This document shows positions 1 to 10,479 of a stretch of DNA of 64,000 bases, one piece after another. Origin of the DNA: Cryptomeria japonica (lineage: Eukaryota; Streptophyta; Pinopsida; Cupressales; Cupressaceae); assembly GCF_030272615.1 (NCBI RefSeq), contig NC_081406.1:220217497-220281496 (forward strand). The letters run 5' to 3'. Under the pieces are notes generated by a model. It was not told where the DNA came from and made no database searches. It saw nothing but the letters and a program-made list of their open reading frames with translations. Each line of letters opens with the position of its first letter. Position 1 is the first letter of the stretch. Position numbers and translations under genes: made by a program.

Positions 1-2004
1 ATTACATTTTTGTCCTTTAGTCTTGGGATTAGTGTCCATGTGTCATTCTTCTTGATTTGATCAATCTCTTCTATCATAGCATTTATCCAATCTTCACTGT
101 TAAATGCCTCTTTCACTATTCTCGGCTCAAATTCAGTTATTAGCCATGTGTTCTGTCTCAGGTTGTTCCTTGTCATCACTGGATCATCCTTATCTCCTAT
201 AGTCTAACTTGATGCATGATGTCTTTTGACATACTTGGCTAATACAGGCTCGATAGGCTCTGTATGATCTTCTTCATCACTCAGTAACTGGATATTCTCT
301 TCATTTTCTTCAACAGTTCTCTTGGTAAGACTTGTCGGTTGAACATAGACAAATTCATCATAATCTTCTGGTTCTTTGGAGTTTCCTTCATCATTTCTTT
401 CTACAAATTCATCAATTTTCACATTTTCACTTTCTACTATTTTGTTAGATGATTTGATCAGACATTTAAATGCTTTGCTTCTAGAAGAATAACCTAGAAA
501 TGTTCCTTATTCACTTTTCTGATCAAACTTGCCATTTCTATCATCTTTGTGTACATAGCATCTACTTCCAAAGATTTTGAAGTAACTTACATTAGGTTTC
601 TTGTCATACCAAATTTCATATGGTGTCTTCAAAGTTCCTTTCTTTAGTTGTACAAGGTTCAGGGTGTAAACTATTGTGCTTATTGCTTCTCTCCAAAATG
701 TTTGTGGCACTTTCATTTCAATAATCAGGGTTCTGGTACAATCCACAATAGATCTGTTTCTTCTCTCAGCTATTCCATTTTGTTGTGGAGTTCTTCGTGT
801 AGAGACTTGTCCTTTAATACCATGATCATTCCAGAATAAGTTGAACTCATCAGATGTGAACTCTCCTCCTCTATCTGATCTAAGACATTTCAGTTGTCTT
901 CCTGTTTCATTTTCAACTCTTACCTTTTACCATTTAAACATTTGAAAATCTTCTGATTTTTCTTTTAAAAACATTACTGACATCATCCTTGAATAATCAT
1001 CCACAAATAATATGAAATATTTATCACCATAATAACTTTGAACTTTCATAGGACCACAAAGATCAGTGTGCACAAGATCTAAAATTCCCTTAGAAGTGTA
1101 GGACTTACTTGTAAAGCTTAATCTTGTCATCTTACCCATCTGGCATCCTCGGCACATAGCATTCTCAAGCTTTTCCAAACTCGGTAGACCTCTTACTTGG
1201 TGCTTCTTACTTATTTTGATCAGATTATCAAAATTTACATGACAAAATATTTTATGCCATAACCAGGTATCATCTATCTTTGCATACAGACATTTATCTG
1301 AGTTGAGTCAAGGTGAAATGTGTTACCTTTTGTTTGTGTCCTGGTAGCAGCTAACTTTCCATTCTTATCATGAACTTTGACAATTCCTTTCTGAAATTCT
1401 ATTCGGTAACCTGTATTATTTAGTTGTGCTACACTCAACAAATTATATTTCAAACCTTCAACCCAATAAACATCATTTCATTTAGCATTTTCAAGAAGTG
1501 TTATGGATCCTTTACCTTTTACCGGACATGGTGCATCATTACCAAATCTTACATAGCCTCCATCATAATCTTCTAACATAACAAACTTGTGTTTATCACC
1601 TGTCATGTGATGTGAGCATTCACTATCTATGATCCAAGAATCATTAGTATTTATTTGAGATATTAGGGGTTTTTCTTCATACCTTTCTTCATCTAATGCA
1701 TCTTTGATAGCCACATAAACTACTTCCTATGTATAAGTTTCATCTGATTTATCATCATTGGATTCCTCATCAGCTATTAAGCATGTCTTTCTATCTCTTC
1801 TTTTGAAGTCTTGGTGTCCTTTTAATGATTATCTTTCTGTCTGTCATCTAAGTAATCTCTCTTTTTAGTAGATTCTTTGTCAAGACAGTTAGAAGCCATA
1901 TGTCCTATCTTATCACAATTGAAACATTTCAAAGGTAGTTTTCCTTTATACTTACCTTTATAATATACAACATATTCTCCAACTCCTGATAGGTGCAGCT
2001 TCAT
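1..2004 (-). pseudogene. Ty1/copia gag-pol remnant (zinc knuckle, protease, integrase, RT start)
   Basis: Read on the minus strand this is one decayed copia polyprotein. A CCHC zinc knuckle (CFNCDKIGHMASNC, all four ligands present) lies near 1926-1885. A retropepsin active site (WIIDSECSHHM, with SG replaced by SE) is near 1636-1600. The GAG-pre-integrase and integrase core (LDLVHTDLCGPMK, FVDDYSRMM) follow at about 1180-930, and the rest of integrase (FWREAISTIVYTLN, FKIFGSRCYV) at 746-507. An acidic linker is at 422-204, and the RT start (NDTWTLIPR) sits at the window edge. Frames are broken by stops and shifts. The zinc knuckle is only about 190 bp from the primer-binding site, so the N-terminal two thirds of Gag is deleted. 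The element continues to the left of the window. Confidence 0.9.
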
Positions 2005-2114
2005 CCTTTTCTACCATGTAGAGAAACTTTACTTGTTCAGCTTTGGTGCGTCCCTCTTATAAATCTTTGGATCTTCGCCTCAAGTACCTTTAAACTTTTC
2101 TTCTAGAGTCCAAA

Positions 2115-2126
2115 GCTCTGATACCA
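2115..2126 (-). promoter_or_regulatory. Primer-binding site, initiator tRNA-Met type
   Basis: The minus strand reads TGGTATCAGAGC two bases inside the LTR end. This is the usual plant copia PBS complementary to the 3' end of initiator tRNA-Met. It fixes the orientation of the element as minus strand and the inner LTR border at 2129. Confidence 0.9.
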
Positions 2127-2128
2127 AT

Positions 2129-3605
2129 TGATAGTTTTGATACTTAATGTCAAGTATAGATGCCAAGCTAATAAGATGAGAGGGGGGGGTGAATCATACA
2201 AACTTAATCTTCCACAAAAATATTAGATTCAACCTTGACAACATATTCTTCAGTAATATAACCAAAACTGCTAAACATGCAAACTCAAAAGCATATAAAC
2301 ATCATAACACTCATAACACCAGATTTAATGTGGAAACCCAAATAAGGAAAAACCACTGTGGGATTTCAGACCCACTAAGAAATATACTCTTCTAGAGTAT
2401 GCTCGGTTAAAAGAAAATCCTGTTAAAGATTACAAACACATTGCTAGGTGTGACTTGGTTAAAGGATTTCCTTCAAATCTGTTAGGATCTTCACCTTATT
2501 AGAACTGACCTTATTAAAGGATTTGAAACACTCAATCAGAATGTCACCTTGCTAGAGGGTTTTACAAATAAGACTGTTAAGTCCACTCGGTTAGGAGATT
2601 TTTTGTCACTTCACAAAATAACAGTAATAAAAATCTATTTGCAACTTCACATCTAAAATGCTAAAGCAAATTCTTATTTGCTCAATATAATATAGGACTT
2701 ATCTTGTCCATCTACTTGGCTCTATACTCTGTTATTCAAACAGGTCTTCAAGCTTCTGTGCTCGATAATCACTATGTAGCATCCCTGTGCATACACTTGC
2801 CCACATACATTGGTTATCAAAAGTTCCTTATTTATAAACAATTTGCCAACCGCTTAATCTCCTTGATCACATATCCCATGATCAATCATAGCCATCAGAT
2901 CTTCAAACTTGACCAGGTTCAATGTATCCTTCGATTTGAAAAATGTTTTACCCTGCCTTGGAACTTGCATACATTTCTTGGAACTTGTGCTAGGGTATTG
3001 CGGTTCAATCTGCGTTGTAGATCTTCCTGCCGATTTTTCTTTGCCATAGATTCTTTAACAAACTTCATGCACAGCATAACAATCATTTAATCAGTTCCAG
3101 CTCATCAGCTTCCTTCATTAGAAAATGCATGTAATCATTCAATGCATTCTGTTACAACTCGGTTACAACTCGGTTACAACTCGGTAAATACTAAACTTCA
3201 CTCGGTAGACATTCTGCCTTCATTAACCAATAGCAATAACCTTAGGGTTTACCGACTAGGTTCTTTTCTCAGTAACATAGTATAGTATTAACCTTACAAT
3301 CAACAACATATGTAGGATATCAAAACAATCTAAACATCATGATCTCATCATTGTCTACTCGATAATAGTTGCCCATTGAATAACTTATTCCTCCCCTTAT
3401 TCATTACATTCTTTCTATGTCTTTTACCGACATCTTTATACTCATCAAATCATACTTCTTAAGATATGGCAACATCATACTGAATTAGAAAATCAATTTC
3501 TTGACATCAATGACAAAATAATAATATTAAGACAGTAAACATCCTTAATTAGTTATATCCATAATCATCAACAACCTTCTCAATATTCTTATTGAAATGC
3601 CAACA
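2129..3605 (-). repeat. Copia LTR (minus orientation)
   Basis: On the minus strand this stretch starts TGTTGGCATT and ends ATCA, directly before the PBS. It contains the GTGG-TTTTTCC ... GGGTTTCCAC module near 2332-2356 and a pyrimidine run (TTCACCCCCCCTCTC) near its end, both shared with the other copia LTRs here. There is a PPT-like tract on its outer side, which a plain 5' LTR would not have, so it may join two tandem copies. No second copy of this LTR was recognised in the window. Length is about 1.48 kb. Confidence 0.7.
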
Positions 3606-3618
3606 ATCTCCCTTTGTC
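3606..3618 (-). promoter_or_regulatory. Polypurine-tract-like sequence abutting the LTR
   Basis: The minus strand reads GACAAAGGGAGAT immediately before the LTR start TGTTGGCATT. This matches the CAAAGGGGGAGAT tracts preceding the 3' LTRs at 12496, 35736 and 57971. It implies that an upstream minus-strand element also ended at this LTR. Confidence 0.55.
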
Positions 3619-4005
3619 TGTTATAATGCCAACAATAGATAGGTACACCTGAAGGGTAAATTAATGTCAAGCCTTAGACAATTACTGGATACATTCAAAC
3701 TAATTCTAAGATAATACTTAAATGTATGTACTAAAATTCAATTTAATAAATTATAAATGTACTAGTACTCTTACAAATTTATAGAGATCTTCAAAATAAA
3801 ATATAAAATTAGCTTTCACGAGATCATAAATGCTGCAACCAATTTCATATCATCTAGTAGTAGATCTAAAACAATTGAATACACCATGCTCATGAGAACA
3901 TAGCTGCATGCATCAATATGTAAATGTACATGCAAATCAAACTTAAACATGCATCAATCATGTATAAACATGCATAAATCATGTATAAACTTAAATTTAT
4001 GCACA
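3619..4005. other. AT-rich spacer, nothing recognised
   Basis: No coding potential or retroelement motif was seen. Repeated ATGCAT-type words (CATGCATCAATCATGTATAAACATGCAT) are scattered near 3900-3990. Confidence 0.4.
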
Positions 4006-4063
4006 TGAGAGAGAGAGAGAGAGTCTTAAGAGGAGAGAGAGAGAGAGAGAGAATCTTAAGGGG

Positions 4064-4095
<32 letters not shown>

Positions 4096-4159
4096 TCTTT
4101 TAAGGGGAGAGACAGAGACTCTTAAGGAGAGAGAAAGAGAGATCTAGAGAGATTCTTTT

Positions 4160-4209
<50 letters not shown>

Positions 4210-4320
4210 TTTTAAGGGGAGAGACAAAGACTCTTAAGGAGAGAGAAAGAGAGATCTAGAGAGAGTCTTTTAAGGAGAGAGAGAGAGAGAGATCTAATCT
4301 TAAGGGGATCTAGAGATAGA
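4006..4320. repeat. GA microsatellite with higher-order repeat
   Basis: Long GA runs alternate with a spacer carrying TCTTTTAAGG, GAGAGACARAGACTCTTAAGG and GATCTAGAGA. The spacer recurs in the same order near 4095-4150 and 4205-4262, giving a higher-order unit of roughly 110 bp rather than a simple microsatellite. Confidence 0.85.
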
Positions 4321-4861
4321 GCTATTTGGTGACGGGCATATAAAATCGGCTTAAATTTGGATATTGATTTGAAAGGTAGTTTGTCATTAGTTTCTTAGAC
4401 GATTCGAGGTGGAACAACTCTAAAATAGCCTTAAGATGAAATATTGTTCACTTGTAAATATTCCAAGGAAAGGTATGAGTAGAGAAATAAGGAAAGTGAT
4501 GTAGGTCAAAACATAAGTTTTTAAAGAGATCTTTAAGTCTCTTGGTTAATTTGTAGTTCTTTCATTGGTAAATTCTATATTTCATGTTTTGATTTAATTG
4601 GGAAAAAATGAAGATTTTAGTTAATTTAAAGAGTTAATGTCTCTTAAATATATTTATATATATAATATAAATATAAATTTAAGAGACTTTATCTCTTTAA
4701 ACTTACTAAAATCCTTCTTTTTTTTTTCTAGAATGAAATTTACACACACACACATATGACTTAATCTCTTTAAAATAACTAAAAACATTAAATTTTTTCT
4801 AATCAATCACAAAATATTAATTTAATCTCTTTAAACTAGATTTAATGAAACATAAAACATT

Positions 4862-4863
<2 letters not shown>
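4321..4863. other. AT-rich spacer, nothing recognised
   Basis: Unique-looking AT-rich DNA with short runs such as TATATTTATATATATAATATAAATATA near 4645 and a short CA run near 4745. No ORF or element end was recognised. Confidence 0.4.
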
Positions 4864-4953
<90 letters not shown>

Positions 4954-5096
4954 CATGTATATATATATGCATATACATATATGTGTATGTGTGTGTGTGC
5001 ATATATATATGTACATATATATAGATATCTATATATATGTATATGTATGTATATATGTATATATGTATATACATACATACACACACACACACACAA

Positions 5097-5128
<32 letters not shown>

Positions 5129-5315
5129 ATATATATGTGTGTATATATGTATGTATATATGTATATATGTTTATACATATATACATATATACATACATAT
5201 ATATATACAAATATATATATACATATATACATACATATATGTACATATATATACATGTATTTATACATATATACACACATATAACTGTATATATACATAT
5301 ATACATGTATATACA
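4864..5315. repeat. Compound TA / TG / CA microsatellite
   Basis: Starts as pure (TA)n for about 80 bp, then a mixed array of TATG, TACA, TGTG and CACA words to about 5310. Open frames in either strand here encode only Y/I/C/V/H/T and are artefacts of the repeat. Confidence 0.95.
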
Positions 5316-5410
5316 CCTAAAATTTACATGTAGAATGTGAAAAAATGCTAACCTAGTTCAGAGCTTTGCAGGTTTTCTGCTCTTTCCATGGGCCTTTCTC
5401 GATGACTGTC

Positions 5411-5696
5411 AAAAATGACTTAACTACCATTTTTGATAGTTAGCCATTTTTATTTAAAATAACCCTAAATGAAGGGTTTCAATGGAACCCAATAAATTAT
5501 TAACAAAAAAAACAAAAAAACTTTCAATTGAATATTACTTTCAATTGAAAGTATGGTTGTAAATACTTTCGATCGAAAGCATTTTTTGCATTCGATCAAA
5601 AGTGACTTTAAATAGAACTTTGGATTAAAATATGATTTGGACAAAAAAGTCAAATTCTTTCATCCAAAAAAGTGTAACCCACTATTGTGGGTTCAC
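5411..5696. repeat. String of short palindromes
   Basis: About seven self-complementary segments lie in under 300 bp. They are a 40-bp hairpin at 5411-5450 (arms AAAATG..CT.AACTA / TAGTTAG.CATTTT), AACCC/GGGTT at 5461-5478, GGGTTTC/GGAACCC at 5474-5490, the perfect ACTTTCAATTGAAAGT at 5537-5552, CTTTCGATCGAAAG at 5566-5579, half-units near 5520 and 5590, and GTG.AACCCAC / GTGGGTT.CAC at 5672-5696. No coding or element boundary explains them. Confidence 0.75.
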
Positions 5697-6024
5697 CCAA
5701 CATCCATAAAAAATAAACAGATAATAGTTTGTGCACTACTTTGAATCTCTCTCTGATTCTCTCCCTCAATTTATCTTTGATTCTCTCCCCCTTTGACAAC
5801 AATGACAAAGGTGGGAAAATCTCCCCCTATGAAACTCACTCCTACTCCCCTTATGAGTAAGGACCCAAGCATCAATCCATATAAATATATACAAGCAGTT
5901 CATTGGACTAATGCACATCCAAATGTACATCGGTTCAAACTAGGAAGGGGTAATAGCCCTAACTTTTGTACTAGATTCTTAGAAATGTTTATTCCACTAG
6001 TGTAATTACCATATTATTAGAATG

Positions 6025-6658
6025 TAAATTGAACATTATACGATTATCCATCAAAGTCGGCTTCATCCATAGAATTTATGTGCAACATGAAGATCTTGCA
6101 ATATCTTCTACTTAAACTATGGATAAATAGACATAGTCCTGATTTTCACTTGACCAAGAAACTAACTAGGAGCCAAGAAAGAATGCTCCTCCACTTGTAC
6201 TTTTCCCATCATCAACACTTCCTGCCCAATCCAGGTATTAGTATAAGTTATCTGAATAAACTCTAAATTATTAGGATACCACAAGACAAACTCTTCTATT
6301 CCTTTTAGATATCTTAAAATTATTGGTATTGCCACATCATGTGATTCCTTTGGTTCTTGCTGAAATCTAGCTACCAAACAAACTACATACATGATATCTA
6401 GCCTAGTAGAGGTCAAATATAACAATACTCCAATCATTGATTTGTATTGACTTGCATCTTCTTTATGAGACTTATCATATTTTTTCAATTTACATCCAGT
6501 GGTCATAGGTGTACACACCAGTTTGGAATTATCCAACCGAAACTTTTTCAACAATTCCTTAATGTATTTAGACTGAGAAATGAAAAATCCTTTATCATTT
6601 TGATTTACTTGCAAATCAAGAAAGAAATTTAACTCACCAATTATAGACATCTAAATTT
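6025..6658 (-). pseudogene. Copia RT C-terminal part and RNase H remnant
   Basis: The minus strand encodes MSIIGELNFFLDLQVNQ, then SKYIKELLKKF and YKSMIGVLLYLTSTRLDIMYVV, which is the RT connection region. It continues into RNase H with YLKGIEEFVLWYP and, in another frame near 6170-6030, QLVSWSSENQDYV and ILWMKPTLMD. Several stops and a frameshift are present. It is the downstream half of the polyprotein whose upstream half lies at 13706-14797; the two were separated by insertion of the element at 6664-13700. Confidence 0.88.
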
Positions 6659-6663
6659 CCTTC
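6659..6663. repeat. Target-site duplication CCTTC (left)
   Basis: CCTTC directly precedes the LTR and is repeated at 13701-13705 directly after the matching 3' LTR. Confidence 0.85.
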
Positions 6664-7882
6664 TATTGGCCATTTGGTGAATTTATTATGTGTTGCATTG
6701 ATGGTTTGTCATTGATGTCAACACTAGCTATTTTGATGCTTTACTGACACCCTTATGGTCCCAGCAGGATGAGTGGTTTCTAGTTAAATTGGATCTGGCA
6801 TGATCTGGTAGGCTCTAGTATAGTTTGGTGATGGAATTGGCTTATTCATGATACCCATACTCATATTTGGTCAGTTGGTTTTGGTCTAGTGATTGGATGC
6901 TATCCTGCTTGCTAAGAACATTGGTTTCTGGTTCCGACGAGGGTTTCACCGATAGAGCTTTTAGTGGAGATCTTTGATGAATTGCATAAGTGATGTTGGT
7001 GTAGCTTCTGATGGCATTTCAGGATGTTGTTGGTGATCATGTTTGAGACTTGGCATTTGGAGATCATTGCTGAAGTGTGTGAACCTATACTTGATCCCGG
7101 TTGATCTAGTTTATGGACCGACATTAATGTAACATGTGGATAGGACCTATTGATGTATTTTCAGGATGTCTTATGTCTTAATATTGCTTTTTTGGTCCAA
7201 GGCTGACATGGTTTGTAATCATGTAACTAGTTTATTATCTGGTAGTCGACTTGATTGTTTATGGTCGAGGGTTTGTATAAATAGGATGTAAGATCTCATT
7301 GTAGATCATCATGGTTAATGTATGAGGTCAAGGTCATGGAATGTAATGTACGAATAATGTAATATTATTCAACAAAAGGAGTTGGTCGATCATTAGAGAT
7401 TGAATTGGGTTTGTGTAAGAGGATTTAGTCCTCCAGTATTGAGCTTAACCAGAACTATAATCTGGCATAGGAGATGCTATCTTTTGCAGTTCAACACTTC
7501 TCCAAATTGTAGTCTAGATTTACATGTAGTCAGTGAGGCTCCTTTTGTGATGAGCAGTGTGCTCTAGGTTGTTGGCCTTCCTGCAAGTGCAGGCCCCTTC
7601 ATTGTAATTCATATACTTACTAGAGATGTATTATCTGACTGTCGGTAGGCTTCCCATCGTGGTTTTTTCCTTTACCGAGTTTCCCACGTACAAATCTTGG
7701 TGTTGTGTGGATGGCTTTTATTCTATGATTATTTTTTATGCTTAATCGGATTAATGACTATTCCAATATTATTGTTTTGGGTTGTGTTATTAAATTTTAA
7801 ATTGCTAATGCTTCTGATAATCTATGACAACTGATTCACCCCCTGCTCTCAGTTGTCTTTCGGTTATCTGAACCATTTAACA
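6664..7882 (+). repeat. 5' LTR of copia copy 1
   Basis: Direct repeat of 12496-13700, from TATTGGCCATTTGG to TTTAACA. Inside are a TATA-like box (7276-7283), the GTGGTTTTTTCC...TTTCCCACGTAC module near 7664-7694 and the CACCCCCTGCTCTCAGTTGTC stretch near the end. The expected TG terminus has become TA. Confidence 0.93.
7276..7283 (+). promoter_or_regulatory. Probable LTR TATA box (TATAAATA)
   Basis: A TATAAATA box stands in the middle of the LTR after the conserved TCGAGGGTTTG. The 3' LTR has the changed TATAAAAA at the same place and copy 2 TATATATA. Assignment rests on position and motif only. Confidence 0.5.
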
Positions 7883-7922
7883 ATTGGTGTTGTAGAAACC
7901 TTAACCACTTGAGGAAGATCCT

Positions 7923-9075
7923 ATGGAGACTAACAGTTCAAGTTCATCTAGTTCTTCTAGAGCTATCTTTCGAACAGATATACCGAGGCTTGAAGGAACA
8001 AACTATATAGTATGCAAGATTCGCATGGAGACTCATCTGAGATGTAGATTGGCAAGGAGATTCGGGAGATCACAAAGAATGGTGTCACACCCTATAATCT
8101 AGGATCTGGCAATCCTCCTCTGAAAAACATGGATAAGGAGCTTGAGAATGATTGTAGAGCAAGAGAAGCCCTCTTGTGTGCAATTTCTCATCAAAAAATA
8201 ATGGGATTAACAAACAAATTATCTGGAAAGGATATATGGGAAAAGTTGCAAACTCTTAATGAAGGTGACCCTACAATGAAGATTGCTAAACTTGATGGCT
8301 ACTAGGTGAGATATGAAAACCTGGAGATGGAAGAAGATGAAAGGATTACTGAATTCATGGAAAGGGTAAATGAGATTGTTATTGGAATTCAATGTTGTGG
8401 TGGAACTCTGAGAGAAGATGAAATTGTTTCTAAAGTCCTAAGATTCCTACCACCGGCTTACAAAATGAAGGCTACTTCTATCAATGATTTGATAACAATT
8501 GCTAATACATCTATCAACAAAGATACTTTGGTTGGGAAACTATCTATTTTTTAGCTTGAGGAATTTGGACCTTCTGGAGCTGTGAAGACTGAACCTTGTT
8601 TTCATGCATCTACATCTACAACCAGTAAAAAAGATTGGAAATCTTTATATGTAAAAGAATTAGAAGATATGAAGAGAGAAGATAATGAGTTTGAGAAACT
8701 TGAAGAATTATTTTCTAGAAGAGTACCAAAAGGACCAGTAGGAAGTAAGTATGAAGGAAAAACACCTTTTAAATGTTTTGCATGTAATAAGATTGGTTAT
8801 TTTGCATCTAGATGTCATGAAAGGAATTCAAGGTTTGAAGAAAGAGTTAAAAAATTATTTAAGCCTAACCAGGGATATCAGAACAAGTATAGATTCAATA
8901 AAAATAGAGACAAATCATGGTACATAGGGGATGAGGAAGGCATTACTGATTCAGATGATGAACCAACAAAAGACTCTGCTAGTGGATCTAGCAATGGGAA
9001 AGAATGGGTATTCCTGGCTATCAAGGAAGATGATTTGACACTAGAAGATAATGTAACTGATGAGAAGGCACTTGT
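7923..9075 (+). pseudogene. Copia Gag remnant (copy 1)
   Basis: The start is taken at the ATG after CTTGAGGAAGATCCT, the position used by the sister elements at 16070 and 60058. The N-terminus (LEGTNYIVCKIRMETHLR) is the usual copia Gag entry. A small insertion near 8045 shifts the frame. From 8306 the UBN2-type Gag core reads YENLEMEEDERITEFMERVNEIV and CCGGTLREDEIV. The zinc knuckle near 8775 reads CFACNKIGYFASRC, with the histidine ligand replaced by tyrosine. An in-frame TAG interrupts it at about 8553. Gag would form the RNA-binding particle shell; this copy is not functional. Confidence 0.88.
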
Positions 9076-10316
9076 TGCTAAAATTGAGGACAAGGATGAA
9101 TGGGTAATTGACAGTTGTTATTCACATCATATGACTGGAGATAAAGGGAAGTTTCTGTCTTTGCAAGAATTTGATGGTGGACTAGTTAGATTTGGAGATG
9201 ACAAGGCATGCATTATTAAAGGAAAAGGAACTATATCATTGGATGGTAAGAACAATACTAATAATGTTTATTATGTTGAAGGTTTGAAGCATAATCTTTT
9301 GAGTGTAGGAGAATTGGTAGATAAGGGATTTCAATTATAGTTCAAAGATGAAAAATGCAAAATCATTACTAGATCAGGCTTGGAGATTGCAACCAATACA
9401 CATACAAAAGGTAACATATTTCATTTGAATTCCTGTGAGAAGACATGTTTCATTACATGGATTGATGAGAGTTGGCTGTGGCATAAAAGGTTGTGTCATA
9501 TGAATTTTGATTGCATTGTGAAGATCAATTCAACTAAGGCTGTTAGAGATATTCCTAAGATTATGAAGCCCTATAATCTGGTATGTAAAGAATGTCAAAT
9601 GGGTAAATAGGTTAGAACCTCTTTTAGGAGTATACAAGATAAATCAAAAGATGTTCTTGATCTTATTCATACTGATTTATGTGGCCCTCCTAGAGTTAAA
9701 ATTTTTCAAGGTGATAGATATTTCATGCTAATCATTGATGACTATTCTAGAATGATGTGGGTTACTTTTTTGAGAGAAATATCTGAAGCATCTGAAAAGT
9801 ATAAAATCTGTAAGCCTAAGGTGGAAACTAAGATAGGATTGAAGATTAAGTGTTTGAGATCAAGTTTTGGTGAAGAATTCACATTCAATGAGTTTAATAA
9901 CTTTTGTGACAAGCATGGTATAAGAAGACAATTTTCTGCTCTTTAGACACCTTAGTAGAATGGAGTTGCAGAAAGGAAGAACAAAACTATCTTGGATTCT
10001 GCTAAAACAATGATGATGGAAGCTAATCTATCTCATATCTACTAGAGAGAAGCAATGAGTATAGCAGTTTATATATTCAATAGAGTACATAAGACACCTT
10101 ATGAATTATGGTTTGGAAATACACCTATAGTTAAGTATTTTAGAATTTTTGGTAGTAAATGTTATATCAGGAGAGATGATACTATGGGAAATTTGATCCT
10201 AGAAGTGATGAAGGCATATCTATTGGTTATTCTAATGAAAGAAAAGTATATAAATGCTATAACAAGAGATTATAGAGAATTGTGGAGAGTTCTAATGTCA
10301 AAGTAGATGAGTTGAA
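9076..10316 (+). pseudogene. Copia protease and integrase remnant (copy 1)
   Basis: The retropepsin motif WVIDSCYSHHMTGD near 9100 has lost the catalytic-loop glycine (DSG to DSC). GAG-pre-integrase follows (SWLWHKRLCHMNFDCIVK near 9470, CKECQMGK near 9590). The integrase core has HTDLCGP near 9668, IDDYSRMMWVTFL near 9730 and the degenerate KCLRSSFGEEF. In-frame TAG codons occur at several places, for example after GFQL, CQMGK and QFSAL. Six residues present in the sisters (IKGETG between NRVH and KTP) are missing near 10088. After about 10195 the frame is shifted. Confidence 0.88.
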
Positions 10317-10479
10317 CAAAATTCAAATCAAATTTTATGAGAAGGAATTGACAGTGGAAATGATTATCTGAACCGTTAGCACTTTTACCAAAGAAAAGAG
10401 TTGAACTAGTTACTCTGAAAACATCAGATAATTCTACAGTAACTAAAGAACATGGAAGAGGAACAGAGAGTTAGAAGAC

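Noticed and set aside
2704-3090. 128-residue plus-strand frame
   Set aside because: Lies antisense inside the LTR 2129-3605 and shows no domain.
4817-5340. Several overlapping open frames of 90-150 residues on both strands
   Set aside because: They consist of Y/I/C/V/H/T from the TA/TG microsatellite and have no coding character.
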